Part shown: piece by piece, positions 15,599-23,469 of the stretch
Position numbering within the stretch: the stretch's first letter is position 1
Layout of the letters: each line of letters opens with the position of its first letter
Assembly (NCBI GenBank): GCA_049325415.1
Contig: JBMOLL010000121.1
Location: 1-35,417, forward strand
Direction: 5' to 3'
Source of the DNA: JBMOLL01 sp049325415
GTDB lineage: Bacteria > Bacteroidota > Bacteroidia > Bacteroidales > GCA-2748055
Length of the DNA stretch: 35,417 nt
Notes under the pieces: model-generated
The model's input: the letters and a program-made list of their open reading frames with translations, nothing else
The model's database searches: none
What the model was told of the DNA's origin: nothing
Translations under genes and position numbers: made by a program

Positions 15599-16687
15599 TT
15601 AACGGAACGTGATCCCGAATCCGGCGGTATGCGTTGAATACAGGGTGTGAGAGAAATCGTAATACAGCATAAAAATGCCGAGTGTAAGTCTGACTCCAGC
15701 ATTATACCTCAGGTTCCGGTAATTTTCAAATTCCATGTCAATTGGATTCTCCACCACGGTATAGGTAACCTTGCCCATGTCGGCCCCTTCCGTTACCAGG
15801 GTATTTACGGGATAGTGACCGGTCATCTCCACTTCGCAGGATGAACCGGCATAACCAACAGACTGGTAAAGATTCAAAAAGGGAATCGATTCTGATACGA
15901 TGAGGTTTGCTGTCCAACCACTGATTTCCAGTGCTACAAACTGATCATCCCAGTAGAGGGGATCAACGGTTACAACATCAACTGGCATGGGTTGTACATG
16001 GATCTGCGTGGAGGCAGTCACCTGGGTGTATCCTCCCTGCAGGCTGATATCCAGAAATTTAAGTTTTTTAATAACCGGGATATACTGTGAAATTGAATGT
16101 TTTCCACCCACTCCCCAAAGTCCGATCTCCCCGTAATCCCTGAAGGCAATTGTTGGCACATAGCGAACGGAGATATCAGTACCCAGGGGCAGTCCAACTG
16201 TAAGCTGACCCATGGGCATGGGTACGAAATCGATTCCGGTGCCGTCGGGATGAAGAAACCTTGCAATTTCTACTGTTTGCGGGGTTCCGTTATAATCAAA
16301 AGTCTGGGAATAAACCAGGGAAGGTCTGTCATTCATCTGGCCGGCGGCCGTTGGAGCCAGGGTGCTGTTTCCCTCTACCGCGCCGTTCAGTGCCAGTCCT
16401 GCAAGGTCGTATTGCAGAGCCTCGGGAGGAGCAAAGGCTACACTGGCGTTTACCATGATATCGAGTCCGCCGAGTTTATGCGGTCTGGCTGTGGTATACC
16501 ATCCTCCATTCAGATCGGCGCCGAGTATATTGGCATACGGCCGGATGTATTCCTGCAAAAGTTTTTCCGTATCCTCGATTCCTCCGTATATAAAATCGAT
16601 GGTGGAGATCTGTGCTCCGGCGTTCAGTGCTCCCGATAAAAGGAGGCATGCAAGGAAACGTCCGGATATTTTTTCTATATGAAACAT
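15599..16687 (-). CDS. DUF6588-family exported protein
   Basis: 362 residues from ATG 16685-16687 (an in-frame GTG three codons upstream is possible but less likely). A signal peptide (GRFLACLLLSGALNAGAQ) directs export. The mature part is rich in alternating beta-strands (GWYTTARPHKLGGLDIMVN, VGLPLGTDISVRYVP, YNAGVRLTLGIFMLYYDFSH) and ends with FGITFR, an aromatic C-terminal residue pattern (…F-R) like an outer-membrane beta-barrel. This matches the DUF6588 family of Bacteroidota as I remember it; function unknown. The upstream region to rarA (about 115 nt) is divergent and AT-rich; no clear -7 is seen for this gene. Confidence 0.8.
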   Translation of the reverse strand: MFHIEKISGRFLACLLLSGALNAGAQISTIDFIYGGIEDTEKLLQEYIRPYANILGADLNGGWYTTARPHKLGGLDIMVNASVAFAPPEALQYDLAGLALNGAVEGNSTLAPTAAGQMNDRPSLVYSQTFDYNGTPQTVEIARFLHPDGTGIDFVPMPMGQLTVGLPLGTDISVRYVPTIAFRDYGEIGLWGVGGKHSISQYIPVIKKLKFLDISLQGGYTQVTASTQIHVQPMPVDVVTVDPLYWDDQFVALEISGWTANLIVSESIPFLNLYQSVGYAGSSCEVEMTGHYPVNTLVTEGADMGKVTYTVVENPIDMEFENYRNLRYNAGVRLTLGIFMLYYDFSHTLYSTHTAGFGITFR

Positions 16688-16766
16688 AGTATTCACTTTA
16701 AGTTCAAGAGGTAAATGTATAAAAAAATAAATAAACGCGGATTTGGCCGCCCATCCTCGGACTATC

Positions 16767-16798
16767 TTTCCGAAAACCGGATAAAACCTTTAATTTTG
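16767..16798 (+). promoter_or_regulatory. rarA promoter
   Basis: TTTC (16767-16770; consensus TTTG), 20-nt spacer, TAATTTTG (16791-16798), an exact -7. By the rnpB spacing the transcript would begin at about 16804-16807, on the start codon itself, so the mRNA may be leaderless. Confidence 0.5.
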
Positions 16799-16803
16799 TT
16801 TAT

Positions 16804-18132
16804 ATGAATCAGAAGGTATTTCTCCCCAATCAGCCGCTGGCCGACCGGATGAGGCCGCAGAGCCTGGATGAGTTTGCCGGTCAGAAGCATCTTGTCGGGG
16901 AAGGAGCCGTTATCAGGCGACTGGTGGAATCGGGTTCCCTCAGTTCATTTATACTCTGGGGGCCTCCCGGAGTGGGAAAGACGACCCTGGCCACCATTAT
17001 TTCCAAACAGCTGAACCGTCCGTTTTACAGCCTAAGCGCCGTACAATCAGGTGTCAAGGATGTGAGGGAAATGATTGATAAAGCGAGGAAGACCCAGTTT
17101 TTCAACCAGCCAAACCCGATCCTGTTTATCGATGAGATCCACCGCTTCAGCAAATCCCAGCAGGATTCGCTGCTTGCAGCTGTGGAACAGGGTATTGTGA
17201 CCCTGATCGGAGCCACAACGGAGAATCCGTCTTTTGAAGTGATCTCCCCCCTGCTCTCCCGCTGCCAGGTTTATATCCTTCAGTCACTTGGCAAGGAGGA
17301 TCTCCGCTACCTGATCGATCAGGCGCTGCAACGAGATCCCTATCTGAGCAAAATCAAGGTTGAAGTAGCGGAGGAGGAAGCCATGATGCAGTACTCCGGC
17401 GGCGATGCCCGCAAATTGCTGAACACCCTTGAACTGGTGATCAGGGCGGAGACGTCCGATACGAATTATACCGGGGATCAGGTCATCAGGATCACGAATG
17501 ACCTGGTTAAAATGCGGCTACAGGAAAACATTGTGATGTATGATAAAAACGGGGAGCTGCACTACGATATCATCTCAGCCTTTATTAAATCCGTCAGGGG
17601 TTCAGACCCGGATGCGGCCGTATACTGGCTGGCCAGGATGCTTGACGGCGGGGAGGATATTCTGTTCATAGCCAGGCGGATGGTAATTCTTGCAGCCGAA
17701 GACATCGGTCTGGCCAATCCGAACGCCCTGCTGATGGCTACCAGTTGTTTCCAGGCTGTGCATATGATTGGTATGCCCGAAGCAAGGATCATCCTTTCGG
17801 AAGCGGCGATTTACCTGGCGACCTCGCCTAAAAGCAATTCGGCCTATATGGCTATTGATACTGCGCTGGCACTGATGAAGGATCGCGGGCATCAGCCGGT
17901 TCCCCTGCATTTGCGCAATGCGCCCACCAGCCTGATGAAGGAACTGAACTACGGAAAAGACTATAAATATGCACATAGCTATGAAGGCCACTTTATCGCC
18001 GACCAGTTCCTTCCAGATGAGCTGAAAGACCTGCGTTTGTACGAACCCGGTCCGAATGCAAGGGAACAGGAGATCCGGAATTACATGAACAAGCTATGGG
18101 GAAATAAAAAGAACTATAATGAAAAAGCTTAA
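16804..18132 (+). CDS. rarA: Replication-associated recombination protein A (AAA+ ATPase)
   Basis: 442 residues, full length for the RarA/MgsA/WRNIP1 family of clamp-loader-like AAA+ ATPases that act at stalled replication forks. Walker A GPPGVGKTTLA lies near residues 53-63, Walker B is LFIDEIHRFSKSQQD, sensor 1/arginine-finger region GATTENPSFEVISPLLSRC. The C-terminal part carries the family-specific tetramerisation domain (SAFIKSVRGSDPDAAVYWL, MLDGGEDILFIARRM, SEDIG-like AAEDIGLANP). The N-terminus PLADRMRPQSLDEFAGQ is canonical, supporting ATG 16804 despite its closeness to the -7 element. kdsA overlaps its last 14 nt, so the two are co-transcribed. Its presence adds to the window's genome-stability theme, although RarA is a core gene. 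Confidence 0.95.
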   Translation: MNQKVFLPNQPLADRMRPQSLDEFAGQKHLVGEGAVIRRLVESGSLSSFILWGPPGVGKTTLATIISKQLNRPFYSLSAVQSGVKDVREMIDKARKTQFFNQPNPILFIDEIHRFSKSQQDSLLAAVEQGIVTLIGATTENPSFEVISPLLSRCQVYILQSLGKEDLRYLIDQALQRDPYLSKIKVEVAEEEAMMQYSGGDARKLLNTLELVIRAETSDTNYTGDQVIRITNDLVKMRLQENIVMYDKNGELHYDIISAFIKSVRGSDPDAAVYWLARMLDGGEDILFIARRMVILAAEDIGLANPNALLMATSCFQAVHMIGMPEARIILSEAAIYLATSPKSNSAYMAIDTALALMKDRGHQPVPLHLRNAPTSLMKELNYGKDYKYAHSYEGHFIADQFLPDELKDLRLYEPGPNAREQEIRNYMNKLWGNKKNYNEKA

Positions 18133-18952
18133 CCTGGAGAACTACTTCCCGGGAATCGCCTATCCCGGCAGCAGCAATTTCTTTCTAATTGCGGGTCCGT
18201 GTGTGGTTGAAGGCCGTGATCTCACCCTGCAGATTGCAGAGCATATCGCCGGACTCAGCCGGAAGTTGAAGATCCCCTTAATATTTAAGGCATCCTACCG
18301 GAAAGCAAACCGTTCGCGGCTTGATTCCTTTTCAGGGATCGGAGATCTCAAGGCACTCTCGATACTCCGGGAGGTAAGGGAACAGTTCGGATTGCCGGTG
18401 ATCTCCGATATCCATTCGGCTGAAGAGGCTCACATGGCTGCAGAATACTGTGATGTTCTGCAGATCCCGGCCTTCCTGTGCCGTCAGACTGATATACTTG
18501 TTGCCTCAGCCAGGACGGGTAAAACGGTTGCCATTAAAAAGGGGCAGTTTCTCTCACCTTCGGCGATGAAATTTGCCGTGGATAAGGTAAGGGAGTCGGG
18601 CAATGACCGGGTTATTGTCACAGAAAGAGGAAGTATGTTCGGTTACCAGGACCTTGTTGTGGATTTCAGGGGGATCCCCGAGATGCAGCTTTTCGATGTG
18701 CCCGTCGTTCTTGATGTCACCCATTCCCTTCAGCAGCCCAACCAGGAATCGGGAGTAACCGGAGGCAGGCCCGAACAGATTGCCACCATAGCCAGGGCTG
18801 GTATTGCAGCAGGAGCCGACGGGATTTTTATTGAGACCCATCCCCGTCCGTCAGAGGCTTTATCCGACGGGGCAAACATGCTTCCACTCGACCGTCTGGA
18901 AAAACTTCTGGAAGATCTGGTCCGTCTGCGTGAAGTTGTTGTAACTTTATAA
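18119..18952 (+). CDS. kdsA: 3-deoxy-8-phosphooctulonate (KDO-8-P) synthase
   Basis: 277 residues. The enzyme condenses phosphoenolpyruvate with arabinose-5-phosphate to KDO-8-phosphate, for lipopolysaccharide core synthesis in the cytoplasm. Motifs: IAGPCVVEG, FKASYRKANRSRLDSFSG, QIPAFLCRQTD, KKGQFLSP, VTERGSMFGYQDLVVDFR, DVTHSLQQPNQESG, FIETHPRPSEALSDG. Cysteine in GPCVVE, where metal-independent enzymes have Asn, indicates the metal-dependent class. Start ATG 18119 lies inside rarA (14-nt overlap), so translation is probably coupled. The exported LolA-like gene follows after 27 nt in the same direction. It confirms an LPS-bearing, Gram-negative cell. Confidence 0.95.
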   Translation: MKKLNLENYFPGIAYPGSSNFFLIAGPCVVEGRDLTLQIAEHIAGLSRKLKIPLIFKASYRKANRSRLDSFSGIGDLKALSILREVREQFGLPVISDIHSAEEAHMAAEYCDVLQIPAFLCRQTDILVASARTGKTVAIKKGQFLSPSAMKFAVDKVRESGNDRVIVTERGSMFGYQDLVVDFRGIPEMQLFDVPVVLDVTHSLQQPNQESGVTGGRPEQIATIARAGIAAGADGIFIETHPRPSEALSDGANMLPLDRLEKLLEDLVRLREVVVTL

Positions 18953-18979
18953 GCACTTTATCCAACTAATAAAAGTAAA

Positions 18980-19702
18980 ATGAAAAAACAATTTTTAGTT
19001 CTTGCACTTAGTTTTGCCGTGTTCATGTTGAACGGGCAGGATGTTAACAGCGTTATTCAGAAGCACCTGAAAGCCTCCGGACAGGAGAAACTGAGCAAGG
19101 TTGAAAGTATAGTAACCAGTGGCACCATCAGCATGCCTTCCATGGGAATGGAAATGAGTTTTTCCCTTACCAAGGCCAGGCCGGTACTTCTTAAACTTGA
19201 AAGTGATTTTAACGGCAGTCCGATGATCCAGGTTTTTAATGGTACGGAGGGATGGACCTACGCTCCCGGACTTGGTGTGCCCGAGCCGGTTGAAATGGGT
19301 GCCCAGGAGATCACCAGTGCCCGTTCCCAGGCCAAAATCGACAATCCTTTTTATAATTTTGAAGAAAGAGGTGAAAAGGCTGAACTTGTTGGGGAGGAAA
19401 GTTTCAATGATAAACCTTGTTTTCACGTGAAGCTGACCTCGGAAGAAGGCAATGTCGTTGATTATTTCATTAACAGGGACAGTTATCTCCTGGATGGTTA
19501 CATTACAAGCCAATCGATTAACGGACAGGACATTATGCTTCAAACCTCTGTTTCTGATTATAAAAAGATCAAAGGCACCATGCAGCCGCTAACCTCGACG
19601 GTAAAGATGAACGGTCAGGTGATCAGCATCATGAAAGTAAATGAGATAAAATTCGGAGCAAAGGCCGATCCTGGAAATTTCGGTAAACCTGCAACTGAAT
19701 AA
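18980..19702 (+). CDS. Exported LolA/LolB-like protein (outer-membrane lipoprotein-sorting fold)
   Basis: 240 residues. A signal peptide (MKKQFLVLALSFAVFMLNGQ) is cleaved likely after Gly-Gln, with no lipobox Cys. The mature sequence starts with a short helix (VNSVIQKHLKASGQEKLSKV) followed by ten or more antiparallel strands (GTISMPSMGMEMSFSLTKA, IQVFNGTEGWTY, VDYFINRDSYLLDGYI), the pattern of the open half-barrel seen in LolA/LolB and DUF4292-like proteins. It probably binds a lipid or hydrophobic ligand in the periplasm; the ligand is unknown and it should not be called LolA itself. It follows kdsA by 27 nt and ends at a strong terminator, closing the rarA-kdsA transcription unit. Confidence 0.75.
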   Translation: MKKQFLVLALSFAVFMLNGQDVNSVIQKHLKASGQEKLSKVESIVTSGTISMPSMGMEMSFSLTKARPVLLKLESDFNGSPMIQVFNGTEGWTYAPGLGVPEPVEMGAQEITSARSQAKIDNPFYNFEERGEKAELVGEESFNDKPCFHVKLTSEEGNVVDYFINRDSYLLDGYITSQSINGQDIMLQTSVSDYKKIKGTMQPLTSTVKMNGQVISIMKVNEIKFGAKADPGNFGKPATE

Positions 19703-19705
19703 ATA

Positions 19706-19735
19706 AGAACGGGGCATCAAGCCCCGTTCTTTTTT
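19706..19735 (+). terminator. Intrinsic terminator after the LolA-like gene
   Basis: A 10-bp perfect stem AGAACGGGGC/GCCCCGTTCT with loop ATCAA, followed by TTTTTT. It ends the plus-strand unit; rnpB from the opposite strand ends 2 nt beyond, so the hairpin may also stop rnpB transcription, though the minus side has a weaker tail (TATTTATT). Confidence 0.9.
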
Positions 19736-19736
19736 G

Positions 19737-20059
19737 ATCAGCAGTCCTGTAAGCCAGGTTCTGTTTCCGCCGGAGCGGATCCCTGTCATTTATCTGAGCG
19801 GCCTACCCCCCGGCACAGACGGGTCGCCTTTACTGCCGGTATACATGGCCTTACAACCTGCAAGGCAAACAGCTGCTCCGGTCACCCGGAACACTGGTGG
19901 GCTCTTACCCCACCTTCTCACCCTTATCCCGAAGAACGGGACGGTTATTTTCTTCTTTGCGACTGTACCCTCACGGATACCTGGCTTTCACCAGTACAGT
20001 ACCCTGCGTTGCCCGGACTTTCCTCCCCGACTGGCGGAGCGACAGAGCGAACTGCTGAT
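19737..20059 (-). ncRNA. rnpB: RNase P RNA (catalytic RNA of tRNA 5' maturation)
   Basis: About 323 nt on the minus strand. Conserved RNase P elements are present: GAGGAAAGTCCGGGC near the 5' end (20011-20025), GTGAAAGCCAGG following, GTAAGAGCCCACC-like segment in the middle, and AACAGAACCTGGCTTA near the 3' end (19750-19765). The ends were set by helix P1: ATCAGCAGT at 20051-20059 pairs perfectly with ACTGCTGAT at 19737-19745. An exact -7 element (TATATTTG, 20068-20075) lies 8 nt before this 5' end. It is the ribozyme that trims tRNA precursors with the RnpA protein. Confidence 0.97.
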
Positions 20060-20067
20060 TTTTTTTG

Positions 20068-20075
20068 CAAATATA
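20068..20075 (-). promoter_or_regulatory. -7 element of rnpB
   Basis: Minus-strand TATATTTG, exact TAnnTTTG. Because the RNA 5' end is fixed by P1, this gives a distance of about 8 nt from the final G to the start point, used here to judge other promoters. No -33 TTTG at standard spacing. Confidence 0.6.
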
Positions 20076-20121
20076 CAAAGTAATGCGGACTTTCTGAAAA
20101 TCAACCAGAAAGCAAACAGGA

Positions 20122-21138
20122 TTATTTTAGGTAGACTTTGGTTGCCCCGTAGCCATATTCCCTGAAAGAAGCATCCTGGTACCTCAGACCCCGGAATTCT
20201 TTATCGAGTATTTTTCGTATTTCGTAACGAAGCTTACCGTTCCCCACTCCATGTATAAACACGATAGCAGCTTGCCTTGCTGCCAGGGCTGATTCGAGAG
20301 TGAACCTGAACCTGGAAAGCTGCATATCAAGTATTTCTGCAGGTGTAAGTTTATCAGGATCGTCGGACAGCATGGCAATATGCAGATCAACTTCCTGAAT
20401 ACCCGAGGGCTTTTTCCCCGGTTCCTCCTCGTCAGTCTCCCTGGACTTTTTTGACAGCATTGCCTGCCTGAGCTTTACGGCATCCAGGGCAGGAGGCTCA
20501 GCTTCTTTTTTATTTCCAAAGTTCTCTACCCCAATGAAATAGGCTTTTTCGTCGAAATATTCGTTTTTTACACGCTGTTGCCCATCGAGCAATTCTGTGG
20601 AATGAACATTTTTAACAAGATGGATGGGCGGACGCGGGATAAATTCATCGTTTCGGTAAAGTATCGCCTGGATATTAAAGGAGATAACGCTGTTCAGATC
20701 GGGCGGAAGGTAGCGTCCGAGATAGACCTTCAATCCTGCCTCAAGTTCCCCTTTTCCAAGCAGGTTACGCAGCTTTCCCGTGCCATGGCTTACCGTATAA
20801 AATAGCCCGAATGATGAGCTGTTCACCAGGTAGACCATCAATTCCGGACTACCGGTGGAGGGAACAAAGGCCAGCAAGATTTCATCATCCCTGAGGGGTA
20901 TAGAAGGGGCTGCCTGTTTTTTCTCCTTCCTGACTAAAGGAACTGATTTCGGGGAGTTAAGCGGCTTGCTCTCCCGCTCATAACTATCGCTGACGGGAAC
21001 CAGTTCCTTCAGTGAAACCGGTAGTTCAAAGCCATCGCTGTTTTCCACGAGTGCTCTTTCCTGATCCAGGATTTTTGTAATGATCCCCTCCCCAACATCA
21101 TTCAGAAACCGTACCCTGTCGCCTGCCTTTAGCTTCAT
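20122..21138 (-). CDS. DUF2027/Smr-domain protein
   Basis: 338 residues from ATG 21136-21138. An N-terminal SH3-like/KOW-like segment (LKAGDRVRFLNDVGEGIITK) as in MutS2-related and DUF2027 proteins is followed by the DUF2027 region with basic linkers, and a C-terminal Smr domain of about 80 residues with the hallmark motifs VDLH and HGVGNGKLR. Smr domains are nucleases or nucleic-acid binders found in MutS2 and in ribosome-collision factors; this protein has no MutS ATPase. The in-frame TTG at 21156 is excluded because the -7 element (21154-21161) overlaps it. It is divergent from the QueA-family gene with back-to-back promoters. Function is not established: RNA/ribosome quality control or DNA processing are both possible. 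Confidence 0.88.
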   Translation of the reverse strand: MKLKAGDRVRFLNDVGEGIITKILDQERALVENSDGFELPVSLKELVPVSDSYERESKPLNSPKSVPLVRKEKKQAAPSIPLRDDEILLAFVPSTGSPELMVYLVNSSSFGLFYTVSHGTGKLRNLLGKGELEAGLKVYLGRYLPPDLNSVISFNIQAILYRNDEFIPRPPIHLVKNVHSTELLDGQQRVKNEYFDEKAYFIGVENFGNKKEAEPPALDAVKLRQAMLSKKSRETDEEEPGKKPSGIQEVDLHIAMLSDDPDKLTPAEILDMQLSRFRFTLESALAARQAAIVFIHGVGNGKLRYEIRKILDKEFRGLRYQDASFREYGYGATKVYLK

Positions 21139-21153
21139 AAGCTCTGTTTTTTG

Positions 21154-21171
21154 CAAATTTAGCTATTTTTG
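21154..21171. promoter_or_regulatory. Back-to-back -7 elements of the Smr and QueA-family genes
   Basis: Minus TAAATTTG (21154-21161) and plus TATTTTTG (21164-21171) are both exact TAnnTTTG elements separated by 2 nt. Predicted start points are near 21145 (minus, 7 nt before ATG 21138) and 21180 (plus, 10 nt before ATG 21190). Neither has a good -33. Confidence 0.55.
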
Positions 21172-21189
21172 CAGACTCAATCCTGAAAG

Positions 21190-22410
21190 ATGCCAGAACA
21201 TAGTAAGATCCGGATTTCCGATTACAGCTACGATTTGCCCGATGAGAGGATCGCCCGTTTCCCGGTGAGCGAAAGAGACGGTTCGAGGCTGTTAACCTGT
21301 ATAAAGGGGGAGATCGGACAGCGTCCGTTCAGCGACTTGCCGGCACTGATTCCCCGTGGATCCCTCCTGGTCTTTAACGATACAAAGGTAGTTCGGGCCA
21401 GGCTGGTTTTCAGGAAAGAATCGGGAGCCAGAATAGAAATTTTCTGCCTTGAGCCCGAGGAACCCTCAGATTACCAGCAGGTATTTTCTTCAACGAAACC
21501 GGTAGTCTGGAAATGTCTTGTAGGCAATGCAAGGAAGTGGAAGGAAGGAGAGTTATATACTGAGATTGTTGCAGCGCATAGAACTACCCGGGTGTTTGCA
21601 AGACAACTTTCACGCGAGGGAAACACCTTCATCATCAGGTTCAGCTGGGAGGAGGCAACACTCAGTTTCGGAGAAATTCTTGAAAGCGGAGGTGTTATTC
21701 CCATTCCACCTTATCTGCAGCGGGAATCTGTAGCCGAGGACAATGAACGCTACCAGACGGTATATTCCCGGATCAGCGGATCGGTCGCTGCGCCTACTGC
21801 CGGCTTGCATTTTACTGACCGTCTGCTGAAAAAGCTTGAAGAATCAGGTGTTGTTCTGGAAAAAGTGACCCTGCATGTGGGTGCCGGAACCTTTGTTCCG
21901 GTTAAGGAGGAGGATGCTTCTCTCCATCGTATGCACGAGGAGCTTGCCATAGTCAGTAAGGAGGTTATTCGTGCACTTGCAGAAAATGAAGGACGGGTTT
22001 TTGCCGTTGGCACAACTACCACGAGGACCCTTGAATCGCTGTACATCCTGGGGGCCAAACTGCTCAGCGGATACCTTCCTCCGGCAGGAAGCCTGTTACA
22101 GGTAAACCAGTGGGACGGAGATGAGTTTCCTTTTGAAGGAAATTATGAGTCACCGTTCTATGCCCTGATCCGCTATCTCGAGGAGAGGAATCTTAGCCAT
22201 ATTCAATTCAGGACCGGAATCATGATCACACCCGGATACCGGTTCAGGGTTATCAATGGAATGATCACAAATTTTCATCAGCCGGGCAGCACCCTTTTGT
22301 TGCTTATAGCGGCTTTTATCGGGGAGAGGTGGAGGGACGTCTACAAATATGCCCTTCAGAACGGGTTCAGGTTTCTCAGTTATGGGGATAGTTCCCTTTT
22401 AATTCCCTGA
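21190..22410 (+). CDS. QueA-family S-adenosylmethionine:tRNA ribosyltransferase-isomerase (long form)
   Basis: 406 residues, longer than typical QueA (about 345-350). QueA transfers and isomerises the ribosyl group of SAM to preQ1 in tRNA, making epoxyqueuosine. Motifs present: VFNDTKVVRARLVF, SVAAPTAGLHFT, LHVGAGTFVPVK, and NGMITNFHQPGSTLLLLIAAF-like block near residue 357-377, then GFRFLSYGDSSLL where QueA usually has YGDAMLI. The extra length sits between residues about 85 and 150 and at 290-330. Bacteroidota commonly carry a second, longer QueA-like protein; whether this one makes queuosine or acts on another base is not settled by the sequence, so no symbol is given. It is convergent with the threonine aldolase gene. 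Confidence 0.85.
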   Translation: MPEHSKIRISDYSYDLPDERIARFPVSERDGSRLLTCIKGEIGQRPFSDLPALIPRGSLLVFNDTKVVRARLVFRKESGARIEIFCLEPEEPSDYQQVFSSTKPVVWKCLVGNARKWKEGELYTEIVAAHRTTRVFARQLSREGNTFIIRFSWEEATLSFGEILESGGVIPIPPYLQRESVAEDNERYQTVYSRISGSVAAPTAGLHFTDRLLKKLEESGVVLEKVTLHVGAGTFVPVKEEDASLHRMHEELAIVSKEVIRALAENEGRVFAVGTTTTRTLESLYILGAKLLSGYLPPAGSLLQVNQWDGDEFPFEGNYESPFYALIRYLEERNLSHIQFRTGIMITPGYRFRVINGMITNFHQPGSTLLLLIAAFIGERWRDVYKYALQNGFRFLSYGDSSLLIP

Positions 22411-22429
22411 TGTAAAGAATATTTGCGGA

Positions 22430-23458
22430 TTATTTCATCAGTTTTTCCAGCAAAGCTGAGAAAGCAGAAATATCTTCTTCGGTGGTATCCCAGGAACACA
22501 TCCACCTGACCTCAGAGATTGATTCATCCCAATCATAGAAAAAATACGATTTCCTGAGTTCATTTGCCACAGCAGGAGGTATAATGGCAAAAACAGCGTT
22601 TGCTTCCGGCTTCCTGGTAATTTTGACTCCCGGGATCCTGCTCACCTTTTGATAGAGCACCGAGGCCATCTGATTGGCATGCTTCGCATTTTTGTACCAC
22701 AGGTCATTTTCCAGAAAGGCTTCAAACTGAGCTGCAATATACCTCATTTTAGAACTCAGCTGCATTCCCTGTTTTCGCCGGTATTTGAAATCGCCTCCAA
22801 GTTTAGCGTCGAAAAATACTACTGCTTCTCCGTACATCAGTCCGTTTTTTGTTCCCCCGAAGGAGAGCATATCAATTCCGGCGCCCCCGGTAAACCCGTA
22901 AAGGTCTGTATCCAGGGCCACTGCCGCATTGCTGATCCTTGCCCCGTCCATGTGCACAAAAAGTCCGTGTTTGTGGGCATATGAAGTAATCTCCCGGATT
23001 TCACCAATCGTGTAAACGGTACCCAGTTCGGTAGCCTGGGTCAGCGAGATAATCCCGGGTTGCACATGATGTTCAAAACCAAATCCATGCATATGACGGG
23101 CGATCAGATCCGTGGTAAGTTTGCCATCAGGTGTATCCACAGTGAGGAGTTTGCAGCCGGTGATTTTTTCCGCCGCCCCACATTCATCCACATGAATGTG
23201 AGCAGTTTCCGGAGTTATTATGGCGTTATATGACTGGAGGACCGAGGACAGTCCGAGCACATTGGCGGCCGTTCCGTTATAAACAAAGAAAACCGAGGAC
23301 TCCTTTCCGAAGATCCCTTTCATTTTTTCAATGGTCCTTTGAGTTATCGGATCGTCTCCATATGCAATGGCATGACCGGTGTTTGCCCTGTTCAGGGCTT
23401 CCATTATCTGCGGGTGCACCGCTGCATTATTATCGCTTGCAAAGCCTCTTTCTGCCAT
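22430..23458 (-). CDS. Low-specificity L-threonine aldolase (PLP-dependent)
   Basis: 342 residues, normal length for the fold-type I beta-eliminating lyase family. It cleaves L-threonine/allo-threonine to glycine and acetaldehyde. Visible motifs: N-terminal FASDNNAAVHPQIMEAL, GTAANVLGL, HVDECGAAE, HMDGARISNAAVAL with the PLP-contacting Asp, and the Schiff-base lysine in SFGGTKNGL. ATG 23456-23458 is 11 nt after the stop of the C69 peptidase gene, so the two probably form an operon: peptide breakdown followed by amino-acid catabolism is a reasonable reading (inference). Related lyases such as phenylserine aldolase cannot be excluded. Confidence 0.92.
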   Translation of the reverse strand: MAERGFASDNNAAVHPQIMEALNRANTGHAIAYGDDPITQRTIEKMKGIFGKESSVFFVYNGTAANVLGLSSVLQSYNAIITPETAHIHVDECGAAEKITGCKLLTVDTPDGKLTTDLIARHMHGFGFEHHVQPGIISLTQATELGTVYTIGEIREITSYAHKHGLFVHMDGARISNAAVALDTDLYGFTGGAGIDMLSFGGTKNGLMYGEAVVFFDAKLGGDFKYRRKQGMQLSSKMRYIAAQFEAFLENDLWYKNAKHANQMASVLYQKVSRIPGVKITRKPEANAVFAIIPPAVANELRKSYFFYDWDESISEVRWMCSWDTTEEDISAFSALLEKLMK

Positions 23459-23469
23459 AAATCAAATGA

